Of a stretch of 64,000 bases of DNA, positions 21,876 to 35,400 are shown piece after piece. Made by a program: the position numbers and the translations under genes. Every line of letters starts with the position of its first letter. Position 1 is the first letter of the stretch. Below the pieces are notes generated by a model that ran no database searches, was not told the origin of the DNA, and saw only the letters and a list, made by a program, of their open reading frames with translations. Source of the stretch: Labyrinthula sp. Ha (taxonomy: Eukaryota > Sar > Bigyra > Labyrinthulida > Labyrinthulaceae); NCBI GenBank assembly GCA_015227615.1, contig JAALGZ010000011.1, positions 1,116,001 through 1,180,000 on the forward strand, in the 5' to 3' direction.

Positions 21876-24800
21876 GAATTTCATAACACATATTTCAGCC
21901 AATTAGCTTTTCCCAAACTACCAAACCCAAGTTTGTAACTCGGCCCGAAAGAGAGCATGAAAATTCTTCAGCAGGTATTATCTCAAGAAAATTAAATTTT
22001 ATTAAAATGTATATTAAGAGACCTAAGGTCTAAAGGCTTAAGAGATTTTCTAAGTTAGATGGCACATTCTTCGGCGAATTGACATTTATCCAGGAAAGTA
22101 AAGTTAATCCTTATTCTTCTAGTTAGTATTCTTTAAAAAACTCTAAATTTGGTGTGTTTTTAGACAACTCTAGTTTTAACTTCAAAAAAGTTTTTATTGT
22201 AATCTAATTAAGCAATTAATTCAAAACAGCTAAATTTAATGCCCACTTCAGCGCATTTAAAATTCAAGAAGAGCACCAACAAAACCCGAAAATATTGTAG
22301 CAAGTATTAATATGTTACATAAACTAATACTACTTATGAGTCTCGCAATGATATGGAATCGTTGAAAGTACTTTATTCTTATCCTCTGGATATTTTCAAA
22401 GTCTAGATGAAGTCTATCAAACATTAATATCAGCTATTAATAGTAATTGAATAAAGTTTATGAACAACCATTCTGTTAATTTATGATACAGGATAAATAA
22501 AAGGTTTTCTTCACTGCTACTGAAAATTGCTGGTGAAACCTTTGTAACTAGGGATAATGAACTTCCTCTTTAAGCAGCTTGTTTTAAAGCTTTCAAAAAA
22601 ATTACAAAATTGGGGCTCATAGTAGAAATATCAGAAAATGAAACGTTAAATTTTAATTTTATGTGTCATTTATAACTCTAGTATGGTATTATTTTATGTT
22701 TAAATGAAAAATAGTAATTTATCAACTTAACACAGAACTCAATATAGCTGCCTACCGGTTTCATAAACTCATCAATATATAGACCTAAATTTAAATATTA
22801 GCTAACAATATATAATGACTTAATGACATTCGAAGGCATATATGGGTTGATAATCATTTATACTTAGGAAGGACATAGGAATTTATAAATCATCCTAATA
22901 ATCCAGAATAATTTATGACAGTATCTCTAAACACAGCCAAAGCTCCTCGGAAAAGCATAAAAACGTTTCTGCCAGAGCAAAACTTTCTCAAATAATCTAT
23001 ATGGCCAAAGTTGGATAGCAAATTGACCGGCTGCTGCTCTAAAAAAAACTCCTAAAGAAAGCGGGAGAACTGGCTAAGCGACGAGAAGATCTATTTCATA
23101 ATAGAAATTCGAGTCACCTGTACATACTTACCAATAAAGTAAATACACGGAAGAATATATTCATAAATATTCTAAGAAATGTTTGTAAGGAAAACCATAG
23201 ATAGAAACGATGAATGTTTATTGGAACAGCCTTTTGAGCATAAGAAATAAAAAATAAGCTATTCAGCGATCACATGAATAAACACCATACATAGCAGCAA
23301 TAGGATGTAATACGGTACGATTAAAATTACAAAAAAACATCCACTATCTAAAATGGGAATTTTAGATTGTACCTTTCCTCTAGCTATTATTAACATTGGT
23401 TACTAGAGATTATCAAAAACTTCGATACTGAAAAAATGTCGAGCGATGACTACACAAATTAATATGAAATCCTCCTATTCTCTGATTTAGAAAAGTTCAA
23501 GTACTAAAATAAATAATATTCTTATTGGAAAGTAGCTTTATCTGAAAGTAAAGCAGGATACCAAGCTTTTCTTAAATAAAATACCGATGCCTCCCATAGA
23601 CTTTTCTCTTAAAACCCGGAGAAGAAATAACAAGAAATGGCCTGTTATCAAAATGAGTTAAATCCAGAGTATTATAATAGATTTCTACAAACTTTCTATA
23701 TTCCAACAAGAATTATGGACAAAGGATCAAAATAATATGTGAAATTGAGGCATAGAGTTATCTATAATTTATCCATTTAAGTTAAGTTTTCCACTGCGCT
23801 CCGTAGTATCTCTGAACGTTGGTATTTACGGGACAAGAATACCAGAAAGCATGGTTCTACTACTTCATAGTTTCTAAGTATAATAATTTCATCCATGTAA
23901 AAAAGTGAAATTGTATTATGATGCTCTAAATTCAAAGTGTTGTAAAGTGTGGAGAAAAGGGTCTGTATTTTTTTTTATTTTATAGGTTAAATCCCCTTGA
24001 CTGAACAATACATATCTCGCTGGCTACTTAAACCAAAAACTGTGATACTAAAAAAAGGTCTAAGTAGTATAAATGCACAACACAAAGACCAGATATTAAG
24101 AAGCATTTATTTCTCCCACAATTCATAAACTCTCCCTAAGTGTTATATTAAGTAGAACATGGTTACCCATTGATGGCCGCGGTCCTCTGTAACTAGAGTT
24201 CAAGATACTAAGTACTATCAGGAGGTTTAATGCAACAAAAAACATAAGACTAAATTATGTATCCTCTTTCATAGCTCCAATACCAAAAAAAAACCGGGTT
24301 TTAAGATTATCCTATTAAGAAACCACCCTGATGAGAAGAGCGGGTTTCTAGTAGTACATAATAAACAGCCGATGTTTCTCAAACAAAATCTTCAGGAGGC
24401 TAGGTTCTCAAAAGCGGCTAGTTTTTTATTACAATATCTCTGCCCAATTCTGTTCTATCTGCAAAAAAAACTTTTCCCCGCACTGGAATGAAAATTAGAA
24501 CTAAGCTCAAACTTTTGTTATTATTTATGACAAATTCAATACATACGACAGCATAAAAAACCAACTTGATCAAGCTTTATTTCAACAAAAAAGTGGGAAA
24601 TGTAGTAGAAATTGTAAAAAAAAATAAAATCTTTCCAAACACAGAATTGCAGCCTCAAAATTCCTAAGGCCACTTGGACAGTTAAGTACTTCACCTATAC
24701 TCTTTATTCAATATAGGAAAGATAATTTAGATTAGCGGATTCAATTGTTGTGACCTTTTAATTTCTATAATGTAAGAATTCATTTTTAACTCACATTAGG

Positions 24801-26957
24801 TAACTTCATAACCAAATGACTGTCTGAAAGACTAAGGAAATTATTATCAACTTTGGTACAGCCAGCTTCTATTTCACACACAAGACCTCACTTAATCTTA
24901 AAAAACAATCAGACCAACATATGATAGATACCTTTCCGATGTCCTTCGCTGTAAAGGGTTGTTTTCCAAGTTTTAGTGGCAGTCACACAAACTATAGAAA
25001 ATGACCTTAGCTCTAGAAGTATACCTGTTCTAAACTGGGGATTAAAACTCCTCTTGACTGCATGAAAACTTTGATTCAATAATAGAAAAAACTCCTAGGA
25101 ATAAATTTCAAATTGTTCCAATTGAAAAAAATAATAGTGTACAATAGCCATAGCTTAGTCTATCCCTATCAGTGTCTAATGACAATTCTACCAAACCCAA
25201 CAAGCATCAAAACAATACACTACATATTAGTATCCCCTATACCATCTGCTAAGATTGGTTGTTATTATTCAGTGTCAGCTAAACAAGTATAACTTCATCA
25301 TCTACATGATCTTCATTCATGCCATTAACAATAAGCTGCTATACATGCAAGGAAATAAGCCCTCTCACCTAATCGCGATCATGCTACGCTATATTGAGAG
25401 AATATTGTAACGGAAAATATTATCGGGGAAGTTAAACAATACTTACCAAATATAGTTTGAGAGAAAAGAATAATGTGGAGGAAAAATAAGTACTTGCAGT
25501 ACTCTGAAAGACATATCGGTTGTTAATATGGGTTTGGCTTTTGGGAGAATCATAGTATTGGCTAAGGAGCAAGTCATTGACCCAAAAATATGATGAAATT
25601 ATGGCTACAAAAGAAATGAAAGTATCTAAATCCATAAAGGAATTTACTTCATGTCTATATCCTGTGTTAGAGATACTAATCTACCTTAAGAAGAGAAACC
25701 TATTTTTTTTACCATCTTTGTTAGCCCAATCTTTAGGAATATTTATTCCTGATGCAAGATTCTATTGGCTTGTTATTAGAAAAAATAAAATATTATTAAG
25801 TTCAAACTACAGTAAATATATTAATACAGGAATTATTCAGAAAAATATATTTCATATTTTATCGTAGTTTTATACAATACAAGATAAACTCTGTCTGAAA
25901 AGTTGTTTTAAATAGTTTGATTCTATTAATCCATCCACGAGTAAAACACCATGTTCTTTTCAGAATATCTTCCTCGTTTTCAAATACAAAAACAAAATAC
26001 TTTAAAAGCTGATTACAAGTTTCAAAACGAGAATCCAGTCTCAGATGCAAAATTAGTGCTGATAGGTTCTGTCTTATCAAACACGATTATCCTCAACATT
26101 CTATCTTGCTCACGGTATAGACAGAGTTAATTTTACTCGCAATTGTGTTCTTGATATATTTTCAACAGAAGAAAGAAAGCTTATTCTAAATTGATAGCAG
26201 AAAAAGGAAATAACTCTCTATTGAGTATTGTGCTTAATTTAGCCAGAAAGGATAAAAGTTCAATGATGAAATCGAAGACAATATTGCGAAAGGTTTTAAA
26301 TTAATTTTATTAAAGGAACTCTAACTAAATAAATTAGGAAGTTTATCTCAAACATTGATAGCCTTTCTAGAATATAGTGGTCTTAGTTGTGTCGGTTTTA
26401 CTTTGAAGCAATGTTTCTTGAGTAATTAATTGTCCCTATCTAAACTTCATCTACAAAAAAATCCATACATTTTGGATAACAAAATTCAGTGATTCTTTAG
26501 CAAAAGCACTAATATTTATTAACCTAGGTCGTTCAAGCTAAATATGATAAACGTTCTCTGAAATACTTCCATGAACTCATATTGAAATATCAACACTCAA
26601 TAAGGTCGTGGACGGAGAACAAGGCTACCAAAAATATATAATTTTATGCCTTATTGTAGAATTCTTATATATTCTTATTCTTAATGGAGGGAATGAACAT
26701 AAACTCCTCATCTACAATACAACTAATTCTTATGAAAACCGGGCTAATGGTGGATTTCATCCAACTTCAGGTGAGATAGTGCTTTTGTTTTTACCAGAAC
26801 CCTGGAAATTTTTATGTAATTATAAATAATTTTACAACTTTATGAAACAACGAACTTATGCTTACATATATTTATCGCTATATATATTATATTGAAAGTT
26901 CTCAATTTACTGTTATCATCACTCTACCAAAAAATTCTGCCATGGAAGAAACAATAT
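21876..26957. other. gene-poor stretch, A-rich on the plus strand
   Basis: No firmly supported gene. The plus strand has many A-runs (near 23041, 24285, 24465, 24615 and 25130), in contrast to the T-rich DNA after 28.1 kb. Weak coding-like traces occur at 25.6-26.6 kb (separate entry). No tRNA or transposon features seen. Confidence 0.5.
25601..25867 (+). CDS. possible small or decayed gene
   Basis: An 88-codon ATG frame with a hydrophobic, leucine-rich centre (FTSCLYPVLEILIYLKK, then FFLPSLLAQSLGIFI). Over the next 700 bp, short protein-like pieces appear in several frames on the plus strand, which could be the remains of a leucine-rich gene. I do not recognise a family. Chance is a real alternative in DNA of this composition. 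Confidence 0.2.
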   Translation: MATKEMKVSKSIKEFTSCLYPVLEILIYLKKRNLFFLPSLLAQSLGIFIPDARFYWLVIRKNKILLSSNYSKYINTGIIQKNIFHILS

Positions 26958-26967
26958 ATTTTGGGCA
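26958..26967 (+). promoter_or_regulatory. TTTTGGGCA element of the VTA1-like gene
   Basis: ATTTTGGGCA lies 17 bp before the ATG at 26985, in the gene's own orientation and followed by AATTAAGAGAATAG. It is one of the closest motif-to-start spacings in the window. Confidence 0.6.
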
Positions 26968-26984
26968 ATTAAGAGAATAGACAA

Positions 26985-28094
26985 ATGAGTCAACAAAATT
27001 CAGGTCGATCTCTTAGCGATGAAAGCATTAAAGGAGCTTTGAGCTTATTCAAACAAAAACTTCCTCAAGATCTTAAAAATAAATCCACTTGTCTTACCCT
27101 AGCAGAAAAACAGCTTAATAATCAAAAAGCGATTGAAAGTGGAACCGCCTACTTGGTTATATTTTCACTTCTAAATCTTCTTCTTTCTCAACAACACAAA
27201 GCAAACGGGGGAAATACTCAATGGACAGAGAAAGATAAAGTATTCTTTGATACAATAAGTAGTGTTCTTTCTGGTATCAAACAGGATAACTTTGCACAGA
27301 TGGGCCTAGACAACAATGAAGCAAACGAACAACAGCTGTCAGAAAAAACAAGTCAAGCGCTGCTGAATGAAACAGGAAAATGGCTGACACAGAGGAACAA
27401 ATTTCGTCAGAAGGGGCAAGAAAAAAAGGCTTTTCTTCTTCAAATATACGCAAAGTGTTGTATGGAAGCTTTCATGAACGGATCGCATGCAGTTCCAGAC
27501 CAAACTGCAAAAGGATTTATAAGATTTCAAGAGATGATACAAAAATATGACAAGGAAAGAGAAGAAAAGAAGGCAGCTATGACTTCTGCTGCAGCTGCCC
27601 TTCCAAGCGCACCTGCTCCTGTTGTTACAGTGAAAGCAGAAGAAGTCTCCGATGAACCAAAGGAGAGTTTTTCCGAAAGGGTGAACATGCAGTTGGGAAA
27701 TATGCCAAGAAATGAGCAGATGAGTGTCAGAAATATGAGTTTTCTTCGTCAAGAGAGTATAAAAATCCCAGAAGAGAGACCAAGTTCATTTAGAAAGGCA
27801 GAGGAGTTTGTAAGAACTGCTGTTGAAGCGATTAAAGGAAATGAAGTTGGTGTCTGCGTTGGAGATATTATAAAAGCACTAAAGGAATTAAGACAACCTG
27901 CACCAAATATGACGCGTATGAATATGGATGCACTGTATGTGACAACTGTAACTAAGCATGATGTTGTTGAGTATTTGGTGTTTGCTGCCCGAACATTAGA
28001 GAGTGCGGGATTGTTGTTGACAATAGGAGAAGCGACAGAGATGGCGTCTAATCACTTACGTGGCGCTTTAAAGGAGATTGAGGCGCAGAACTAA
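26985..28094 (+). CDS. VTA1/LIP5-like ESCRT regulator (probable)
   Basis: VTA1/LIP5 binds and activates the VPS4 ATPase that disassembles ESCRT-III on endosomes. The 369-residue single open frame resembles that architecture. An N-terminal helical region begins LPQDLKNKSTCLTLAEKQL and continues with an alanine/leucine-rich helix (about 25-70). A second helical unit lies at about 125-195 (KAFLLQIYAKCCMEAFMNG). A proline/serine/glutamate-rich linker follows (about 200-275). The helical C-terminus (about 280-369, ending LRGALKEIEAQN) would be the dimerising, VPS4-binding part. The similarity is architectural with only short sequence matches, so an unrelated helical protein remains possible. It has a TTTTGGGCA element 17 bp upstream and no neighbours within 2 kb. 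Confidence 0.5.
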   Translation: MSQQNSGRSLSDESIKGALSLFKQKLPQDLKNKSTCLTLAEKQLNNQKAIESGTAYLVIFSLLNLLLSQQHKANGGNTQWTEKDKVFFDTISSVLSGIKQDNFAQMGLDNNEANEQQLSEKTSQALLNETGKWLTQRNKFRQKGQEKKAFLLQIYAKCCMEAFMNGSHAVPDQTAKGFIRFQEMIQKYDKEREEKKAAMTSAAAALPSAPAPVVTVKAEEVSDEPKESFSERVNMQLGNMPRNEQMSVRNMSFLRQESIKIPEERPSSFRKAEEFVRTAVEAIKGNEVGVCVGDIIKALKELRQPAPNMTRMNMDALYVTTVTKHDVVEYLVFAARTLESAGLLLTIGEATEMASNHLRGALKEIEAQN

Positions 28095-29652
28095 AATTAG
28101 TCTTTGTTATATTCGTGGAGCGTCTTAACTTGGCAGCAGTGTAAAACTTTAGAATTCTTATATTCGCTCTTGTAGAGTTTTCCAATACTTTTCTATGGAG
28201 TTGGTGTTTTCCTATGAAAATTTCATATATTATATACTTGACAGAGTAAAAGATGTGTTTCGATTTTAGCACTAGTTCTAAGAATGCCATTGAAAAGACT
28301 CTTGGAGAAAAATCCAGTATCTACTTATATTCTACTTTCTCTAAGACTATAGATAGTTGATTTGAATACAAATTAGTTGAACTCTTGCTCTTTAGAAATA
28401 AGTTGTCAATTAATAGCAATTGAAGTAGGTTGAAAGACTATAAGGTCATTATTCTCTTGTAGCTCATCTGAGCCTGGGGTGTGTATCAGGATTCTAAGTA
28501 AAGAGCAGCAACTGCAGATTTCATTTATATTATCTCTACTCAGTATAAATTAGGGTACTTCCGTAAAAGTGATTCGAATTATAGATTTGCTTAGTACTAC
28601 TGCTACATGTCAAAGTACATAGCTTAATATGCAGCGAACTATCTCTCTACAAGCAATCTAAGGTCTATTCATCTTCTTATTCTTGAGGATTATAAATCCT
28701 CGTCAAATGCCTCAAATAGCTGAAATAAAAAAACACCCAGAGGTTTTATTTTATAATAAAAGAAAAATAAGAATTATGTTTCATGCGACAATACTGAAAT
28801 AAATTGTGATGAACTTACCTGTCAAGAATTTACCTGAGTCCTACAGGTAGCTTGAATGAAAAATGAGTTTAGAGCCATTATTTGAAGATTATTGCGAACT
28901 TTTCGGCTAAATCCACCAGGTTTTCTCATTGAGAAAGTTGAGATTCATGAGTTAGTTCTTAGTCTTATCAATAGTCCTACTAAATGGTTTGAGTTAGTCT
29001 AAGTTTGAAGATTCTCATTTCTTTAAAGAATTCCACCCTGTTTACACCCGTAGTTGTAATTAAGTTTTAGGGATACAATTCTGAACTATATAGCTTAACA
29101 CTTAATCACTGCTACTCAATGTGTGTCAAAGTTGGGTGAAAATCTTTCTGTATTGTGCAATAGTTGAGATATTTGTATCAGAACTGTTGTAATAATTTAT
29201 TTTAAGCGGTTCGCGTTTGTTTTGAGAACTGGAATAACCGATGTAATTATTGAATTACTGCACAAAGATACTGGTTAACGAGAATAAAAAGAAGACTAAG
29301 CAAAACATTCTGAATCTGTCAAACATTGACAAAATTATTGTTCTACGAAGCACATTTATTTCTTAATCTGATACAATGGTGTTTATGGAGTTCTCTAGTG
29401 TTATGTGTCTGAGGAGCTATTATCACGTAAAAACAGAGTTTGTTCATCTTTGCAACACAGAGACAGTACTAAGGAAATTTATAAAAGAAACAAACAGTAT
29501 TTAAAAAACTGTATATATCTTCGTCGGAAATATTCTTAAAACTAATTTTACCTTGTTTAGTGAGACTATGACGAGTCAGTATGAAAGTGATCAGTGCGAG
29601 GATACGTATACTTGAATAGAGAATCTGTAAGAGATTGGAGAGAGCTTCAAAT
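28095..29652. other. gene-poor stretch, G/T-rich on the plus strand
   Basis: No gene seen. The plus strand shifts from the A-rich make-up left of the VTA1-like gene to a T- and G-rich one here. Only short chance frames are present. Confidence 0.5.
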
Positions 29653-29861
29653 TATATAAGTGACGTCTTCTAACTATCAGTACTTGTTAAGATATTAAAG
29701 TTTTGCAAAGGGTTGTTCCAGATGCTTATGTATTAGTAAATAAGTATTATTTAAAGTAACACCAGTTGTGTGGTAATGTAAAAATCTTGTAAAATAATGT
29801 AAAGTGTAAGCAGTCAGTAAGCACTAAAGAGATAGTCCTACGTTTGACTGCTTAGTGTCTT
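29653..29861 (+). repeat. diverged direct repeat, copy A
   Basis: About 209 bp that align with 32254-32453 in the same orientation at roughly 70-75 percent identity by eye. The best-kept blocks are GCTTATGTATTAGT, TGTGTGGTAATGTAA and TGACTGCTTAGTGTCT. Copy A ends in an inverted repeat (TAAGCAGTCA with TGACTGCTTA) able to fold into a stem. It has no coding capacity. With copy B it brackets the broken LRR-like gene. Confidence 0.65.
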
Positions 29862-30951
29862 ACTTATTTGATACTATTTTGTTATATAATAGACACTCCT
29901 GTGAAGATATACCTGCAAGAATGGATGCACTGGTTGTGATTGATCTGAGAGCTGTTACATAGATTGTTGATAACATTTAAGATAGAAAAAGAGATTTAAA
30001 ATGAAGCTATCCAATGCTGACTCTGCTTTTCTTTAGCATTATACTTGGTACCCCAATATAGTAGTGCAGAAAGATTAGGTTATAAATTAGATAAGACATG
30101 CAAATTTTAGTTAATGCGGTTACATTTTGCTGCACTAGATGAGTAAAACAAATCTTCAGATTTAAACGATAACTTAGTTTCAAATCTACTTTAAAAATTT
30201 AGTCTAAATATTTTTGTTCTTATAAGAGAACATAGATCTTAGTAACAAAATATTTTGCTCATTAGGTTGTTACCAAATTTTGTATTTTGGTGCTTTAGAA
30301 CATGTTCCAAATAAAATTAAACTTATTCATTCATTTAACTAAGACTTTGTAATTTCAACATCACCTAAAATTCAGGAAAAGTGTGTCTAATAATTTTTCT
30401 GAGGTAGTTTTCACGCTATAACGTTGATAGATCGAGAAATTTATTTATATGTGTAGATAAATACTCTTCCAAAAAGTTTTGTGGATTCTAGAGTGGAACA
30501 AATTGAGAAACATTTTGCTTAAAATGCAGTTTGTACACATAAATCTTTCCTGTTTGTCTATATAATAATTTTTTCTGTTTGTTGCAAGAATACAATACTG
30601 TCTTGAAAGTATAAATTTGAAATATTAGAAAAATTAAATTATAATGGTTCTTATTTTCCAGGCTTGAGAACTAATTACCGTGTTCTTAAAGTGAAAAACA
30701 ACTAACATTTAACTAAAAATGACAGAAATAAATAGTAAGGAGCGTATATGCAATCTACCTTTTCTCTAAAAAACAATACAATAGAAAAAACATTGTTCTT
30801 GAATGTATACCTAAGGAAACGAATTTTTCTACAGTTTTACAACATATTCATTTATTCTTAGTGCTGAATTTCTATTCCACCAAGTATTTTTCCTATTAGT
30901 TTTTGTAGAATTTCCAAACAAGAACTTGTATCTTGAATCCATCAACAATTT
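29862..30951. other. gene-poor AT-rich stretch
   Basis: A spacer between repeat copy A and the broken LRR-like gene. No gene, tRNA or further repeat recognised. Confidence 0.45.
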
Positions 30952-31832
30952 TTATTTCAAAAACGTAGGCGTAGAGAAATCCGTAGGTGAACAAACAATC
31001 CGATCAAAGTATTTTCTTGTGTTAAGTCGAAGGATTAAACGTAGAAAGCGAATTGGACAAAAATTCTTATCGACATTGCTCAGCCAAGTTGTTTTCAATA
31101 AACAGAAATTATTCACAGAAAAAAGTAAAGAGGGTATTAAATAAACCAAAGGCTTGCTTTTAGTCTTATGCAAATCAATATTTCCTAAATCAATATCTCT
31201 TAAATGCACAAAACTAGAAGGATTTTTCAGCAGACTCGAAATCAGTAGAAATTTATGGTCAATAGAGATTGAGTCTTCGTTTAAAAAAACAGTCCTCAGA
31301 GTAAATTCTGTGCTTTCGATAGGATGTCTTACTAGAGAAGGTAGAATAAGTTTCTTGTATTTTTTTTTATAGCCGGATAAAAATCAGTAATTAACCTGTG
31401 CTTGACTAAAAACAGTATTTTGTTTGCTAATGGTTGCAAATTTTCAAAGTTAATAATTTGAAAGGAAAAACTTGATATTTTCTTGCCTAAACTGATTAAT
31501 TTTTCCAAGCTATAAAATTCTTGATTACCTATACCCAAACGTGTATCAAATCCAAATACAAAGTGTGTTACTTTTCATTTTCTTTCGTCAATTATAAGTT
31601 GCACTAATTTTACCACACTGCCTCCAGGAAATATATTTCCATGCAACTCAATTCTACACAGGGAAGAAACAATATTCAAATAATACCAAAGTTCAACTAG
31701 TTTGTCTTCTGGAACTTTGTTAGATTTAGTATACATTGCGAGGGTGTCTATTATGAGAGAAGATTTTAAATATTTCTTTGAAAGGAGAAAGGAACGAGAA
31801 GGTAGGAAACTTTTGTTACAATGGACTTTCAA
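30952..31832 (-). pseudogene. broken copy of LRR-like family gene
   Basis: A second copy of the gene at 41987-43054. The core (about 31075-31655) is roughly 97-99 percent identical at DNA level to about 42237-42835. On both sides it diverges abruptly and only protein-level similarity remains, for example RIELHGNIFPGGSVVKL against RIELHGNIYPEGSVVKL. The frame is interrupted at least twice, between pieces 31832-31575, 31538-31332 and 31209-30952, so no full protein can be made. The C-terminal end also lacks the tail of the intact copy. An open frame at 31963-32151 just upstream may be part of the same former gene, but it has no counterpart at the other locus. Diverged direct repeats flank the region. 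Confidence 0.8.
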
Positions 31833-32253
31833 AATGTTTTCTGGATTTTTTAATTTCAGAGAGGAACATCTTTTAACCTGAAAGAAACATTGAATTATGA
31901 CTGCTTTAAATGAGTCTTTTGCTTCAAATTATGTTATTTCTCGTTTTTTGTTTAGATTTCTCTTAAATCAACCATCGCTGTTTTAATGAAGTTAGCAAAT
32001 TAGGATGAGTGAAAGTATGTACTATCCAGGTCCTTAAAGAACTAATTAACTCAAAAATATAACTTGGATATGGTACAACTATTACTCCTCCCCCCTTAAA
32101 TATTGACCAGTTTCGTGTATTATGCACTTCGGGAGAAGCCTTCTTTTTCAATACTTCAGTTGGACAACCAATTGTCCGTATCGTCTATATGTGTATCATA
32201 ATACTTATATTAAGTTTAGCAAACTGAAAGGGCTTGAAAAAATCTTTAAAATG

Positions 32254-32453
32254 ATATAAGTAACGTCATCTAACTCCAAGTATTTGCTGAGATATTGAGG
32301 TTTTACGATCTGTTGTTTCCGGTGCTTATGTATTAGTGAAGATATATTATGTAAAGTTGCACCAATTGTGCGGTAATGTAATATTGTATTTTAACTATTT
32401 AAAATGTAAACAATCAGTAAGGAGAGAATCGCACACTTGACTGCTTAGTGTCT
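32254..32453 (+). repeat. diverged direct repeat, copy B
   Basis: About 200 bp matching copy A at 29653-29861 in the same orientation. The GCTTATGTATTAGT, TGCGGTAATGTAA and TTGACTGCTTAGTGTCT blocks are kept. The left arm of the terminal inverted repeat has decayed here (ACAATCA). The function is unknown. Confidence 0.65.
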
Positions 32454-35400
32454 GAGTACTTATATTGCTTCGTAAATTCAGATGCAGAGTTCGTGCAACA
32501 ATTCACAGTAATGCAATATTGTCAACTATTTATCGTAATTGTAATATAAAATATATCCGCGCTCAAAAGGAAATATACCAAAGGTCAGCATGTTCGCAAT
32601 TTATCTCTCCATTCACTTGAAGTAAGAAAAATCTCTTATATAGGAATATGTAAAATTCTTTGCTTACTTTCATTAGTTTACACTTTCTTAGGAAACCCAA
32701 AACCGTCAGTAATAAACCAAATACACGACTTTTGTTTGTTTCTTGAAAAAGCGTGTAACGAAATAATCAAGTTAATATTCATTGATATAAATTCTTAAGG
32801 TATAACCTTATGTATTTTTAAAATACTTCATTAGTAGCAGCCTAATGGGACATCTGTTTCTCGATAGTTCCATTATCACTTAACGATCCGAGATCATGTA
32901 CTTCTTACCCTAGAACAGATAATTTATTGCAGGAATTCTAAAAACTATTCAAATATTTTTATTAAAATAATTTCTCCTGATTGATTATTCATTTGATATT
33001 TTGTTGAAAGAATCAAGCTTCCAAAATCCAAACTAATCAAACAGTTAAAACTTTAATTATTTATTTGGTAGTCAACACAGTGATCGCTTTAGTTCAAAAG
33101 CATAAAATATAATAAAAAGAATTAATAAATAAATATAAATATATATATATATATCGAGAGAAAACATTTCAAGTTATTATTAATCTATAACTTCCGTTTC
33201 GTGGAGTATAGTATCGCTCCCATTGAATATTTTCCGCTTCTTTGAATTGTGTAGAGTTGAGATTTCTCATTAAGTCACCAGTAGCTATTGAAATGCTCTA
33301 GATGGACATAACTTTATTGTTTAAAGCTAAAAAATGAAAGGGTTTCATTTAAGTTCTTATAACTCTTATTTTATATTTGCCGCTAATAAAGTCATAGGAC
33401 AGCATTTTAAGAGACAAGATGTTACTTATAGTATTGAAGATATTCTCGATTGGTTTCTTAAGCTCTAGGCATTTGAAATGAAGGAGATAACATTGTGGAT
33501 CTTAGATGTTTACAGCATTAACTTACTCACATGTATTGCAATCAAAAGGTAATCTCAAAATGGAATCAAATATTTAAAAGGGTTGAACTGAGGATAAGGA
33601 AAAAAGGAGTTATCACCAAGAAGAATTCTTGTTTTGTAAAAGAGATATATAAAAACTAATCTTAACTCAAAATTCTAATAAAGAATTATAATTTGAATAT
33701 ATCAATATTGTTAACATGAGCTTAGATATCTTATTTCATCGACCATTCAAAAATTCTAAGAAGGATAAATGCCAGGGAAATGTATTTGATTGGGTCCGAA
33801 ATAAACTTATAAGTTTTTTGGTACATGATTGACTATAAATATTTTATCGATATCGTAAGTTAAGAAGTGAGCTGAAATCTTAGACTGCATATTTTCCTTT
33901 ACCAGCTGAACACACATGGAGAGTGACCCAAGTTTAGAGCCTTTTAGCTGTTTACTATGGAGTACCGATGCTTCAAAAATAGTGCAGGGTTTAGATGTAC
34001 CATTAATTGTCTTAGTAGGACTAATTACTCTTAAGAATCATGAAAATGAAGTTTACGTGAAGTAATATTAAAGCACTGATTGAATTTGGAAAAGTTTATG
34101 ATCTTAGATGGTGCTAGGGGTATTTTATATCACAATATGAGAGAAGTATCATAAATACTTTCTTTTGATAAAAAAGTTATTTTTGGATAAGATGAACCTT
34201 TAATATAATGAAGTACCTTCTTTAATACGGTTTATTTGAAAACCTACAAGAAGAAAAAATATACGTGGTTAAGCATCATAATAGAAAGGGATCTTTATAG
34301 AAGGTGAAACATGATATGTACTTTAGAAGTTGTAAATCTGCTGTATATTAAAAAATAATATACTAAAAAATATGATAGGACGGGTTAGTTGAATGCTTTT
34401 ATCACAAGCCACAAGAGAATTTTGGGTTAAAATGATGATGATAATGCTCAGAAATGATGGAACGAAGTCTTAATAATCAGCGATCACAACTCAAATCTAC
34501 GTGAATAAATCTATAAAAGACTATCAAAAGCTTTTTATATAACGTTGGATAGAGAAGAATACCATACGTAAAGCAGAAATACATGTAAGAAAGACTCTTC
34601 GAACAATGTTTATAGGGGTTAAAAGCTCCGTTACGGTGAATTGGGCTAGAAAGAGCTAAGAAGAAATATTTATTATATAGTATTCCAGAGGTTGTATGTA
34701 TTTTTATTATAAAAGAGATAATTAACTTAGTGTAAAACTTGATATATATATATATATGTTCTGATGCTAATATCAAGAGATGGCTACTTTAGTTTTATTG
34801 AATTAAGGAATGAAGCACTCTTTTATTAGAGTTTTTATTAGCTCTGTATTAATAAAAGGACGAAAGTTTTCCTGTAATGTTAATTTACCAGTTTTATACA
34901 AAAGAATATATATATGTACTTGGGGAATTTTAACAGTGCTCTTGATGTTATTAAAATCTGAAGAGACGAAAGTATCATTTAGGAGGATGAAATAATAATA
35001 AATTTGCTAAATTTACACAATTAGTATTTCAAGACTATAGTAATCCTTTATTGAAAATTGAAAGTCTTCTGATCTTTATTAACGAATGTACAAAGGAGAA
35101 CCAAACAAAATTTTATGAGTAAACTCTCCTGTTACCTTGAGCTCTGCTAATTTGTTAATTAATATAGCAGCTAGGCGATATGCACTTTAAATCTAGAAAA
35201 AAAGAGAATGCAGTCTTACTGTTAAATGATATAAAAGCGCTTCATGTTGATAACAGGAAGCATTTTCGATCTAAAACCTCTTTCTCTTATTTAAGTAAAC
35301 TCACCAGCTTCGTGGATCTAGAAATTTTATCCTCTGAAGAAATGTAGATGGGCTTAACCAGACAACACAACTAAGGTATATTATATTTCTATTAAGCTTT

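Noticed and set aside
29653-32453. Direct repeats as the ends of an LTR element
   Set aside because: They are only about 200 bp and well diverged, and no gag, protease, polymerase or primer-binding site was seen between them; the enclosed sequence is the LRR-like gene.
34477-34776. 99-codon minus-strand frame beside an AT microsatellite
   Set aside because: Low-complexity start from the AT repeat (tyrosine/isoleucine run) and no domain; treated as chance.
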